A DNA stretch of 64,000 nt from Coprococcus_C hominis (lineage in GTDB: Bacteria; Bacillota; Clostridia; Lachnospirales; Lachnospiraceae), in NCBI RefSeq assembly GCF_020687505.1, contig NZ_JAJEQT010000006.1. The stretch is one strand, 5' to 3'. The notes below the pieces were generated by a model that saw only the letters and a program-made list of their open reading frames with translations, did no database searches and was not told the origin of the DNA. The position numbers and the translations under genes are program-made. Shown piece after piece: positions 23,533-31,946 of the stretch; the first letter of the stretch is position 1, and every line of letters starts with the position of its first letter.

Positions 23533-25914
23533 ATGGGACTTACGCAGCAACAAGTACAGGAGCGGATCGATCAGGGACTGACGAACGAGAGCGACCTGTC
23601 TACCGATAAAACAACGAAGGAGATTATCGTCTCCAATACATTCACATATTTTAACCTGATCTTTTTGATCATTACGGTCTTACTCTGTCTGGTCGGTTCT
23701 TTTCGGAACCTGACTTTCCTGCCGATTGTCATCGGCAATACACTGATTGGAATTATACAGGAGGTTCGCGCGAAGCGGACACTGGACAAGATGAATCTGC
23801 TGAATGCACCGCACGCGATCGTCGTGCGGGACGGCGTGAAGCAGAAGATTGAAACCGAACAGCTTGTACAGGATGATGAGATCATCTTAGAGGCGGGCAA
23901 CCAAATCTGCGCAGATGCAGTCGTTGTGGAAGGAAGCGTGCAGGTCAATGAATCGCTGCTTACCGGAGAAGCGGATGAGGTAGAGAAAAATCCCGGCGAC
24001 GAACTCTTCTCAGGAAGCTTTGTCGTATCCGGACGATGCCATGCCGAACTCACACACGTTGGAAATGAATCCTACATCGCGAAGCTCTCACAGGAAGCAA
24101 AGACGATGGGAAGCGGCGAGCAGTCTGAGATGATCCGTTCAATCAACCAGATCGTCAAATGGGTTGGTATCGTTATCATCCCAATCGGACTTCTGTTGTT
24201 TTATCAGAGCCATTTTATCAACCATGAGACAATTCGCCGGAGTGTGACAGCGACGGTTGCGGCGATCATCGGTATGATTCCGGAGGGATTATATTTACTT
24301 ACGACAATCGCACTGGCTCTCAGCACCATGAAGCTTGCCAGCCGGAAGGTGCTGCTGCATGATATGAAGAGTATCGAAGCACTTGCACGTGTCGATGTGC
24401 TGTGTGTGGATAAGACCGGTACGATCACCGAGCCGACGATGAATGTCAAGCAGATCATATGCAGTAAGAACGGGAAGAATCTGTTGCACACGCCGGAGGA
24501 ATTGCAGGAATTACTTGTGGATTATACTCTTGCATCGAACGACAACAATGCGACGATGCAGGCACTCCGCACATTTGCAGAAAATGATGGTGCGACACCG
24601 CATCGGATGGTTGTGGAGCGCTATCCATTTTCCTCAACAACGAAATACGGTGCAATCGTATTTACAGAAGGAACTTATATATTAGGGGCGCCGGAATTTG
24701 TCCTGCGAGATGCATATGCGACGGTGGAAGAAGAGATTACAACCTTCACGAAGGATGGTGACCGCGTCCTGCTTTTTGCAAAATACGCAGGAACAGATTT
24801 AAAGCACGGACTTACAGAAGAGGTGATTCCGCTTGGATTTGTCATACTTGCGAACCCGATTCGTGAAAATGCAAAGCAGACATTCGAATATTTTAACAAT
24901 CAGGGCGTGGCAATCAAGGTTATCTCCGGTGATAATCCGGGAACAGTTTCTGAGGTTGCGCTGCAGGCGGGAATCCCGGGTGCAGAGAATTATGTGGATG
25001 CGACCACACTTGATACAGCGGCGAAGCTTAGGGATGCAGTGGAACAGTACACTGTCTTTGGACGTGTGACACCGAAGCAGAAACAGAAGCTTGTGAAGGC
25101 ATTGCAGATCAAAGGACATACAGTTGCGATGACCGGCGATGGTGTCAATGATATCTTAGCGATGAAGGATGCAGACTGTAGCGTGGCGATGGCATCGGGA
25201 AGTGAGGCAGCAGCGCAGGCAGCACAGGTTGTATTGTTGGATTCGGATTTTGCACATATGCCGGATGTTGTGTATGAAGGAAGGCGTGTCGTTAACAACG
25301 TACAGCGGTCAGCGAGTTTGTTCCTTGTAAAGAATATATTTTCCCTGTTGATGGCAGTATTCTCGATGGTTTTGATGATCACATATCCGCTCGAACCGGC
25401 GCAGGTATCCTTGATCAGTATGTTCACAATCGGCGCACCGGGATTTCTGCTTGCTTTAGAGCCGAACAAGAACCGGATCGAAGGCAGGTTTATCACGAAT
25501 GTGTTGCTTAAGGCACTGCCGGGCGGTCTGACCGATGTGATTGCAGTCGGAGCCCTTGTCATGCTTGGATCGGTATTCGGACTTCCGGATGCGAGTGTGG
25601 CGACAGCCGCAACACTGGTTTTGTCGGTTGTTGGATTTATGATTTTATTTAAGATCAGCGAACCGCTTAATAAGATGAAGTACGGCGTGATCTTCCTGAA
25701 TATATTCGGACTTGTATTCTCCGGAATCTTCCTGAAGAAGCTGTTCGCATTAAGTGATATGTCAAACCGGTGTATATTGCTGATGGTTGTGTTCGGATTT
25801 GCGGCGGAATCCTTATTCCGGTATCTGACGCTGAGTGCGGAGAAGTTACGGGCACGTTACGAGAAAAAACAGAAGTATACCGGCTATAAACGGAAGAGAA
25901 AACTACGTCGATAG
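23533..25914 (+). CDS. Cation-translocating P-type ATPase (CtpE-like)
   Basis: 793 residues from the ATG at 23533 (AAGGAG upstream). In-frame codons before it lie in the palindromic element. Actuator motif LTGEADEV, membrane motif MIPEGL in helix 4, phosphorylation site DKTGT near residue 293, hinge GDGVNDILAMKDADCSVAM, and a C-terminal helix bundle. It lacks heavy-metal CPC motifs and N-terminal HMA domains. The short N terminus and PEGL motif match the CtpE-like group, for which calcium uptake has been shown in mycobacteria. Ca2+ or Mg2+ are possible here and unproven. The end is very basic. Confidence 0.88.
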   Translation: MGLTQQQVQERIDQGLTNESDLSTDKTTKEIIVSNTFTYFNLIFLIITVLLCLVGSFRNLTFLPIVIGNTLIGIIQEVRAKRTLDKMNLLNAPHAIVVRDGVKQKIETEQLVQDDEIILEAGNQICADAVVVEGSVQVNESLLTGEADEVEKNPGDELFSGSFVVSGRCHAELTHVGNESYIAKLSQEAKTMGSGEQSEMIRSINQIVKWVGIVIIPIGLLLFYQSHFINHETIRRSVTATVAAIIGMIPEGLYLLTTIALALSTMKLASRKVLLHDMKSIEALARVDVLCVDKTGTITEPTMNVKQIICSKNGKNLLHTPEELQELLVDYTLASNDNNATMQALRTFAENDGATPHRMVVERYPFSSTTKYGAIVFTEGTYILGAPEFVLRDAYATVEEEITTFTKDGDRVLLFAKYAGTDLKHGLTEEVIPLGFVILANPIRENAKQTFEYFNNQGVAIKVISGDNPGTVSEVALQAGIPGAENYVDATTLDTAAKLRDAVEQYTVFGRVTPKQKQKLVKALQIKGHTVAMTGDGVNDILAMKDADCSVAMASGSEAAAQAAQVVLLDSDFAHMPDVVYEGRRVVNNVQRSASLFLVKNIFSLLMAVFSMVLMITYPLEPAQVSLISMFTIGAPGFLLALEPNKNRIEGRFITNVLLKALPGGLTDVIAVGALVMLGSVFGLPDASVATAATLVLSVVGFMILFKISEPLNKMKYGVIFLNIFGLVFSGIFLKKLFALSDMSNRCILLMVVFGFAAESLFRYLTLSAEKLRARYEKKQKYTGYKRKRKLRR

Positions 25915-25966
25915 TGAAAATTACAGGAAATTTACAAGAAAATGACGAAAAAGGGATGCGTAATCA

Positions 25967-25995
25967 TTGCTATCTGCCGAAAATGATATTATAAT
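25967..25995 (+). promoter_or_regulatory. Promoter of the amidase gene
   Basis: TTGCTA, 17-base spacer, TATAAT. The leader to the ATG is only about 45 bases, with GGAGAG as ribosome site. Confidence 0.75.
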
Positions 25996-26043
25996 CGAAA
26001 TGGTGTTTTTTGGATTATAGTAGAAAACGAAGGAGAGAGTAAC

Positions 26044-28896
26044 ATGATACGCTTCAAAAAGAGTAAGAAGATTCTTGCAGCCATTTTGACAGCGGGGATG
26101 CTGCTTGCGGGAAATGGAGTCCCGATTTGCGCAGCAGAACCAGTTTCGGTGGCACAGACAGAAGAACAGTTGAATTATCTGGTCGTCGGAAGTCCGGTTG
26201 TATGTACACCGGGAAGCCAGTTTGTTCTGGCGGATGTTGGAGATGGAACGGAGAAGCTTTCGGATGCGGTTTTGACTTACGTCAATGTGGAGACTGGTAC
26301 TTCCTATGAAGTGACTGCGGATACCGTAGATGAGGGAAGCCTGCTGTTTAACATGGAGTTTGATGATACCCAGCCGAGCGGAGAATATGAAGTAACCACG
26401 ATTGAGGTAGTTGCAGACGGAGAGAAACGAATCGTTCGTATGGTGGATACCGGAATTGAAGCCAAATTTGGTATCAATACGGATGTTGATTCTGAGGCGG
26501 ATGCCTATGTCGTGGATGAACAGGCAGAGCAGGATGCAGAGGAAGCCTGCGGCGAAGACGGAATTACCGTGCTGGATGCCGAAGGACAGGAGATGACTTT
26601 TGATTCTCTGACCGAAGCTTTACAGGAAGCCGATGACAGTGTTGCAGACAGCGGAATCGCAACACAGTCGACAGCCAACCCGAATCTGGTTGTTGTGCTT
26701 GATCCGGGACATGGTGGTTCTGATCCGGGTGCATGTAAATATGGCTTGAGAGAAGCGGATTTGACGTTGAAAATCGCGCAGTATTGCAAGTCAAAGCTGG
26801 AAGAGTATAGCCATGTTGAAGTATACATGACACGAACGGCAGATACCGACAACAATCCTGCCAATCGTGTGGCGTATGCGAAGACATTTAATCCAGATGT
26901 GTTTGTCAGCATTCATATCAATGCTGTTGGTGGACAACATGGCGGTGCCGAGGTGTATTATCCAAACGGCAATTACATACCGGGTATCGGAACAGAAGGA
27001 AAAGAACTGGCAGAAGTAATCCAGCAGAAGCTGGTAGCACTTGGCCTATATAACAGAGGAATCAAGATCCGGAATACAGAGGACGGCAGCCAGTATCCAG
27101 ATGGTTCGCCATCCGATTACTTAGGCGTTATCAAGCGTTCCAAGGAAGCTGGATTCCCGGCTGTCTTGATCGAGCATGCATTTATCGATAATTCTGGTGA
27201 TGTATATAACTTTTTGGCAAGAGAAGATAAAGTAAAGGAAATGGGGTATGCAGATGCAACCGCCATTGCAGAATATTATGGATTGTCCAAGAACGGAAAT
27301 TACGGTTCTAAGGCGACAATCGCAGACACAATCCGTACAGCATATGACGGTGGTACGTCCGAAGCATTGACACCAATCATGACGACTCCGACGACATCAG
27401 TTGATCGTATGGTATCGTATTATAAGTCCAATGCAACGTTCCCGACTTACTATCAGGAGCATGATACAGAGATCAAAGCATCGTCCAATCCATTGCAGAC
27501 ATTTTGCCAGATCTTTTACGACGAGGCAGTTGCAGAGGGCGTAGATCCGGGTGTTGTATTTGCACAGGCAATGAAAGAAACTGGATTCCTGCGATTCGGC
27601 GGCGATGTAAAGATTGAGCAGTATAATTTCTGTGGACTGGGCGCAACCGGAGGCGGCGCTGCTGGACAGGCATTTGGTTCGGTACGTCTGGGAGTACGTG
27701 CACAGGTACAGCATCTGAAGGCATACGCTTCACCGGAAGATCTGAAAAATGCAGTGGTTGATCCGAGATTCCAGTATGTGACAAGAGGCTGTGCAACTTT
27801 TGTAGAGTACTTGGGTATTCAGGAAAACCCTTGGGGAAAGGGCTGGGCAACTGCATCAAATTATGGATATAGTATTGTAAATGATTATATGTACAAATTC
27901 TGTACGGTAAAAAAGACATCCAGTACAGCAAATTCGTTCCTGAATGTAGCGTATAGCACACATGTACAGAGTTATGGCTGGCAGGCAGATAAATTTAACG
28001 GTATGACAAGCGGAACGACCGGACTTGGCAAGCGCCTGGAGGCAATCAAGATCAAGGTCAGTGGCGCGTATGATTTGGGCGTCACATATCAGACACACGT
28101 ACAGACCTTTGGTTGGGGCGACTGGGTTGCCGATGGAGATTTAAGCGGAACAACAGGACAGTCCAAACGTCTGGAGGCAATCCGAATCAAGCTGACAGGC
28201 AATGATGCAGACAAGTTTGACGTATATTATCGTGTACATGCACAGACCTTTGGCTGGCTTGGCTGGGCAAAGAACGGAGAGACGGCAGGTACTTCCGGAT
28301 TCGCAAAGCGTTTGGAGGCAATCCAGATCTACGTTGTACCGAAGGGCATGACACCATCAACAGGAACCAGTGCAGTTTCCTATGTACAGTACGGTAGGTC
28401 CGCATCGAAGAGTGATCAGCCGGGATTGATCAATTATGCAACGCATGTACAGACCTATGGCAACCAGCAGTTTGTATCAGATGGTTCCTTCTCTGGAACA
28501 TATGGAGAAGCAAAGCGTCTGGAGGCAATCCGGATTCAGGTCAACAATGAAGCGCTTGGTGTAGATGGTGGTGTGACCTATCATACGCATGTGCAGAAAT
28601 TGGGATGGCAGCCTTGGGTCAGCGATGGTGTAGTCAGTGGAACGACTGGACAGGCGAAGCGTCTGGAGGCAATCGAGATCAAGCTGACTGGTGAGCTTGC
28701 TGAGAAATATGATGTATACTACCGTGTACACGCACAGACCTTCGGCTGGTTGAACTGGGCGAAGAATGGTCAGACAGCCGGAACCGTTGGATATGCAAAG
28801 CGTCTGGAAGGAATTCAGATCGTACTCGTACCAAAGGGAGGCAAAGCACCGAGTGCAACGCCTTTGAATGATGGCAGAGCATGTATTATTAAATAA
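26044..28896 (+). CDS. Secreted N-acetylmuramoyl-L-alanine amidase / glucosaminidase with ChW repeats
   Basis: 950 residues. Signal peptide about 1-30, then an acidic N-terminal domain (35-210). Amidase_3 domain at 217-415 has zinc ligands H223 (LDPGHGGSDPG), the Glu in GLREADL, H291 (SIHIN) and catalytic Glu in IEHAF near 377. A glucosaminidase-like domain spans about 450-625 with EAVAEGVDPGVVFAQAMKET. Six ChW repeats follow (about 635-940), each H(V/A)Q-x-x-GW...GTxGxxKRLEAI. The fourth has Asn in place of the Trp. The enzyme cuts both the peptide link and the glycan of peptidoglycan and so is a bifunctional autolysin. ChW repeats are held to bind the cell wall. Monocistronic: own promoter and strong terminator. 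Confidence 0.93.
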   Translation: MIRFKKSKKILAAILTAGMLLAGNGVPICAAEPVSVAQTEEQLNYLVVGSPVVCTPGSQFVLADVGDGTEKLSDAVLTYVNVETGTSYEVTADTVDEGSLLFNMEFDDTQPSGEYEVTTIEVVADGEKRIVRMVDTGIEAKFGINTDVDSEADAYVVDEQAEQDAEEACGEDGITVLDAEGQEMTFDSLTEALQEADDSVADSGIATQSTANPNLVVVLDPGHGGSDPGACKYGLREADLTLKIAQYCKSKLEEYSHVEVYMTRTADTDNNPANRVAYAKTFNPDVFVSIHINAVGGQHGGAEVYYPNGNYIPGIGTEGKELAEVIQQKLVALGLYNRGIKIRNTEDGSQYPDGSPSDYLGVIKRSKEAGFPAVLIEHAFIDNSGDVYNFLAREDKVKEMGYADATAIAEYYGLSKNGNYGSKATIADTIRTAYDGGTSEALTPIMTTPTTSVDRMVSYYKSNATFPTYYQEHDTEIKASSNPLQTFCQIFYDEAVAEGVDPGVVFAQAMKETGFLRFGGDVKIEQYNFCGLGATGGGAAGQAFGSVRLGVRAQVQHLKAYASPEDLKNAVVDPRFQYVTRGCATFVEYLGIQENPWGKGWATASNYGYSIVNDYMYKFCTVKKTSSTANSFLNVAYSTHVQSYGWQADKFNGMTSGTTGLGKRLEAIKIKVSGAYDLGVTYQTHVQTFGWGDWVADGDLSGTTGQSKRLEAIRIKLTGNDADKFDVYYRVHAQTFGWLGWAKNGETAGTSGFAKRLEAIQIYVVPKGMTPSTGTSAVSYVQYGRSASKSDQPGLINYATHVQTYGNQQFVSDGSFSGTYGEAKRLEAIRIQVNNEALGVDGGVTYHTHVQKLGWQPWVSDGVVSGTTGQAKRLEAIEIKLTGELAEKYDVYYRVHAQTFGWLNWAKNGQTAGTVGYAKRLEGIQIVLVPKGGKAPSATPLNDGRACIIK

Positions 28897-28906
28897 AATA
28901 ACAAAT

Positions 28907-28943
28907 CAAAAAAGAGTCCTGCGGATTTGCAGGACTCTTTTTG
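28907..28943. terminator. Bidirectional terminator between the amidase and cytidylate kinase-like genes
   Basis: Stem AAAAAGAGTCCTGC / GCAGGACTCTTTTT, 6-base loop. Serves both convergent genes. Confidence 0.92.
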
Positions 28944-28981
28944 TATGTAAATATATCAATGTATGATTTGTATGAATTCAA

Positions 28982-29581
28982 TTACATGGCAGCTACTCTG
29001 GCGTCGATATAGCGAATCAGTTCTTCTGCTGAAGCTTTCAGACCAAGGCGGCTGGTATTGATGCAGACATCATAGTACCGGGAATCGCCCCATTTGCCAG
29101 AGGAGAAAGAATTGTGATACTGCTTCCGGCTTTTATCGTGGCGTTTCATTTTTGTGAGCGCCTCGTCTGCGGATACATGCTTGACTTCCATGATTCGCTT
29201 CTGCTTCACATCGGTGTCGCCGACAAGGAAGATGGAGATCAGTCCATCATTATCCTGTAAGATGTCCTCGGCACAACGACCGAGTACTACATAGGATTCT
29301 CCGCTTTCTGCCTTTTCCTTCAGGAAATTAAACTGCATTTCTGCAATAATCTTTTCTACGGAGTTTGACTGTCCGAGTACCGTTCTGGTGATAAAAGGAT
29401 TTGCTGGCTTTTCATCGTACTTCTTATAGACATCGTAAGAATTTCCGGTTTCCTTGGAAAGCTCGTCGAGAATATTTCTGTCATAAAGTGGAATATTGTA
29501 ATGCTTGGCGATCATTTCTGCGATTACATGTCCGCCGCTTCCATACTCTCGTCCGATTGAAATAATGACCTGTTTGTTCAT
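28982..29581 (-). CDS. Cytidylate kinase-like family protein
   Basis: 199 residues from the ATG at 29581 (GGGAG upstream). Starts MNKQVIISIGREYGSGGHVIAEMIA, the P-loop form of the cytidylate-kinase-like family common in Clostridia, followed by YDRNILDELSKETGNS and the YVVLGRCAEDIL strand, a lid with RIMEVKHVSADEA and a KSRKQYHNSF motif. This family is distinct from the housekeeping Cmk; its substrate is not established. It is divergent from the OPT transporter and has its own promoter. Confidence 0.85.
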   Translation of the reverse strand: MNKQVIISIGREYGSGGHVIAEMIAKHYNIPLYDRNILDELSKETGNSYDVYKKYDEKPANPFITRTVLGQSNSVEKIIAEMQFNFLKEKAESGESYVVLGRCAEDILQDNDGLISIFLVGDTDVKQKRIMEVKHVSADEALTKMKRHDKSRKQYHNSFSSGKWGDSRYYDVCINTSRLGLKASAEELIRYIDARVAAM

Positions 29582-29640
29582 AAATATACGCTCCCTTCTG
29601 TCGTGAAATGTGTCTGCCATTCGCGCTTTTTTTATTTACA

Positions 29641-29670
29641 ATTATACATAAGATGGACGGAAAAAGTCAA
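29641..29670 (-). promoter_or_regulatory. Promoter of the cytidylate kinase-like gene
   Basis: Minus strand TTGACT, 18-base spacer, TATAAT, about 60 bases before the start codon. Confidence 0.65.
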
Positions 29671-29739
29671 TGTATGTATGCAGGAAAAATGGGAAAAACT
29701 GTATCTGTGAAGAAGTATAAAAACAGGGAGAAACAGACA

Positions 29740-31575
29740 ATGAAAAAAACAACTGAATTTACACCGACAGCTTTTATTTTAGGAATTTTACTTGCCGTTG
29801 TATTTGGTGGTGCCAATGCCTATCTGGGGCTGCGTGTCGGTATGACGGTATCCGCATCCATTCCGGCAGCCGTGATCTCGATGGGGATTGTGCGGCTGTT
29901 GTTAAAGCGGGATTCGATTCTGGAAAATAACATGGTACAGACAATCGGCTCCGCCGGAGAATCGCTGGCGGCAGGTGCAATCTTTACGCTTCCAGCGTTG
30001 TTTATGTGGGCGAAGGAGCATGGAACGGCGATGCCGTCTTTTTTTACGATCGCGATGCTTGCCATAAGCGGCGGTCTGCTTGGGGTGCTTTTCATGGTGC
30101 CGCTTCGCCACGCGCTGATCGTGGAAGAACATGACCGCCTGCCATACCCGGAGGGAACGGCATGTTCGAAGGTGCTGCTTGCTGGAGAAGAGGGTGGCGC
30201 GAAAGCAAAGAAGGTATTAAAAGGATTGCTCGCGGCAGCTGTCTATAAATTTTTAGCAGACGGATTGAAGCTGTTTCCAAGTGAAGTCGATTTTGAAAGC
30301 CGGAAGCTGCGTGGGGCAGGCTTTGGTATCGACGTGCTACCGGCATTGGTGGGTGTTGGATATATCTGCGGCGCGCGTGTGTCTTCGTATCTGTTGAGCG
30401 GGGCGGTACTTGGCTGGCTCGTGCTGATGCCGGCGTTCGTGCTGGTTGGTGGGGATAATATCTTGTTTCCAGCGACGAGAGCAATCGGCACTTTAACCAC
30501 ATGGGAATTGTGGGGAAACTATATCCGCTATATTGGAGCCGGAGCAGTTGCGGCAGGCGGAATTATCAGCCTTGTAAAGACGTTGCCATTGATCGTGACG
30601 ACCTTCCGTAAGGCAGTGCGTGGCTATGGGAATACGGGAAGGGAACGGACAGAACGTGATATTCCGATGCGGTATGTGATCATTGGAATTGTGGCAATCC
30701 TGTTGTTCCTGTGTGTGATGCCACAGATCCGGCTGTCTGTGCCGATGGCACTTTTTATTGCCGTGTTTGGATTTTTCTTTGCAACCGTCAGTGCACGGAT
30801 GGTTGGTCTTGTCGGTTCTTCGAACAATCCGGTATCTGGTATGGCAATCGCGACATTGCTGCTTGCATCCTTTGTGCTGAAATTAACCGGGCAGACCGGA
30901 TTAAAAGGAATGACAGTTGCAATCTCAATGGGAACGGTCATCTGTATTGTCGCGGCAATGGCAGGGGATACGTCGCAGGATTTGAAAACTGGTTTTATCG
31001 TCGGGGCAACACCGTGGAAGCAGCAGGTTGGAGAGCTGATCGGGGCGGTTGTTTCCGGACTTGCAATCGGTGGTGTGCTGTATCTGTTGCAGGCAGCATG
31101 GAGCTTCGGCGATCCGGAGCTTCCGGCACCGCAGGCAACATTGATGAAGCTGGTTGTGGAAGGTGTGATGGGAGATTATCTGCCGTGGGGACTGATTCTG
31201 ATCGGCGTATTTATCGCAGTTGCGGTTGAGATCGTTGGGATTCCGGTGCTTCCTTTTTCTATCGGATTGTATTTGCCGATTCATCTGTCAACAGCGATCA
31301 TGGTTGGCGGTCTGTTGCGCGCGTTTTATGAAAGGAAAAAGAATGAGGCGTATGTGCAGGATGGAATCTTATTTTCTTCCGGACTGATCGCCGGAGAGGG
31401 ATTGATCGGAATTCTGTTAGCGGTGACGGCTGTACTTGGTGTGAGTGCAAAATTTGATTTATCCGGGCGTGGAATCAGTCTGGGAGCGGCAGGAAGTCTG
31501 GCAGCATTTTTGAGCCTGCTTGTCATAATGATCTGCGTGATAAAAAAACAGGAAAAAATGGAAATTGATAGTTGA
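29740..31575 (+). CDS. OPT family oligopeptide transporter
   Basis: 611 residues from the ATG at 29740 (GGGAG 9 bases upstream). Longer in-frame starts lie in the promoter region. About fourteen to sixteen hydrophobic segments. The opening, TPTAFILGILLAVVFGGANAYLGLRVGMTVSASIPAAVISMG, is the hallmark of bacterial OPT transporters, as are RLPYPEGTACSKVL and SSNNPVSGMAIATLL. OPT proteins import peptides or metal-chelate complexes with protons. The substrate is unknown here. The next operon's promoter overlaps its 3' end. Confidence 0.93.
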   Translation: MKKTTEFTPTAFILGILLAVVFGGANAYLGLRVGMTVSASIPAAVISMGIVRLLLKRDSILENNMVQTIGSAGESLAAGAIFTLPALFMWAKEHGTAMPSFFTIAMLAISGGLLGVLFMVPLRHALIVEEHDRLPYPEGTACSKVLLAGEEGGAKAKKVLKGLLAAAVYKFLADGLKLFPSEVDFESRKLRGAGFGIDVLPALVGVGYICGARVSSYLLSGAVLGWLVLMPAFVLVGGDNILFPATRAIGTLTTWELWGNYIRYIGAGAVAAGGIISLVKTLPLIVTTFRKAVRGYGNTGRERTERDIPMRYVIIGIVAILLFLCVMPQIRLSVPMALFIAVFGFFFATVSARMVGLVGSSNNPVSGMAIATLLLASFVLKLTGQTGLKGMTVAISMGTVICIVAAMAGDTSQDLKTGFIVGATPWKQQVGELIGAVVSGLAIGGVLYLLQAAWSFGDPELPAPQATLMKLVVEGVMGDYLPWGLILIGVFIAVAVEIVGIPVLPFSIGLYLPIHLSTAIMVGGLLRAFYERKKNEAYVQDGILFSSGLIAGEGLIGILLAVTAVLGVSAKFDLSGRGISLGAAGSLAAFLSLLVIMICVIKKQEKMEIDS

Positions 31576-31599
31576 CATCTGAAAAAGGAATGCTATAAT
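31572..31599 (+). promoter_or_regulatory. Promoter of the metal-efflux operon
   Basis: TTGACA, 16-base spacer, TATAAT. It overlaps the OPT stop codon and is followed 10 bases later by the ArsR-type operator. Confidence 0.88.
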
Positions 31600-31608
31600 A
31601 AACAAAAA

Positions 31609-31630
31609 CATATGAATAATTGTTCATATG
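31609..31630. promoter_or_regulatory. ArsR/SmtB-type operator
   Basis: Perfect 8-bp inverted repeat CATATGAA / TTCATATG with a 6-base centre, placed at the expected transcription start. The form (ATATGAA-N-TTCATAT) is that of ArsR/CadC-family operators. The matching regulator gene is the third gene of the operon (33833-34201). Confidence 0.85.
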
Positions 31631-31653
31631 ATATCGAGAAAAAAGGAGATACG

Positions 31654-31875
31654 ATGATGAAGAAAACTTACAAAATTGATGTTGATTGTGCAAACTGTGC
31701 AAATAAGATGGAGGACGCTGCTAAGAATACAGCTGGTGTCAAGGACGCAACTGTAAACTTTATGGCACTCAAGATGATCGTAGAGTTTGAAGAAGGTGCA
31801 GATGCAAAGGCAGTTATGAAGGACGTTCTGAAGAACTGCAAGAAGGTAGAGGATGACTGCGAGATCTTCTTATAA
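31654..31875 (+). CDS. Heavy-metal-associated (HMA/CopZ-like) domain protein
   Basis: 73 residues, one ferredoxin-like HMA fold. Metal site DCANCA gives Cys12 and Cys15 (CxxC) near the N terminus. The ATG at 31654 has AAAGGAG 7 bases upstream; a second ATG follows immediately. The acidic Asp before the CxxC and the paired P-type ATPase without its own HMA domain suggest that it is the ATPase's metal-binding domain supplied as a separate protein. Its metal is probably Zn, Cd or Cu. Confidence 0.9.
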   Translation: MMKKTYKIDVDCANCANKMEDAAKNTAGVKDATVNFMALKMIVEFEEGADAKAVMKDVLKNCKKVEDDCEIFL

Positions 31876-31946
31876 GAGATCTGCACAGATGCAGCAGGTG
31901 TGCATAAGTAAGTAGAAGAAGCAGACAGAGATAGGAAGTGACGGCT

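Noticed and set aside
25996..26043. c-di-AMP (ydaO-type) riboswitch before the amidase gene
   Set aside because: Such switches often precede wall hydrolases, but the leader from the promoter to the ATG is only about 45 bases, too short, and has no matching motif.
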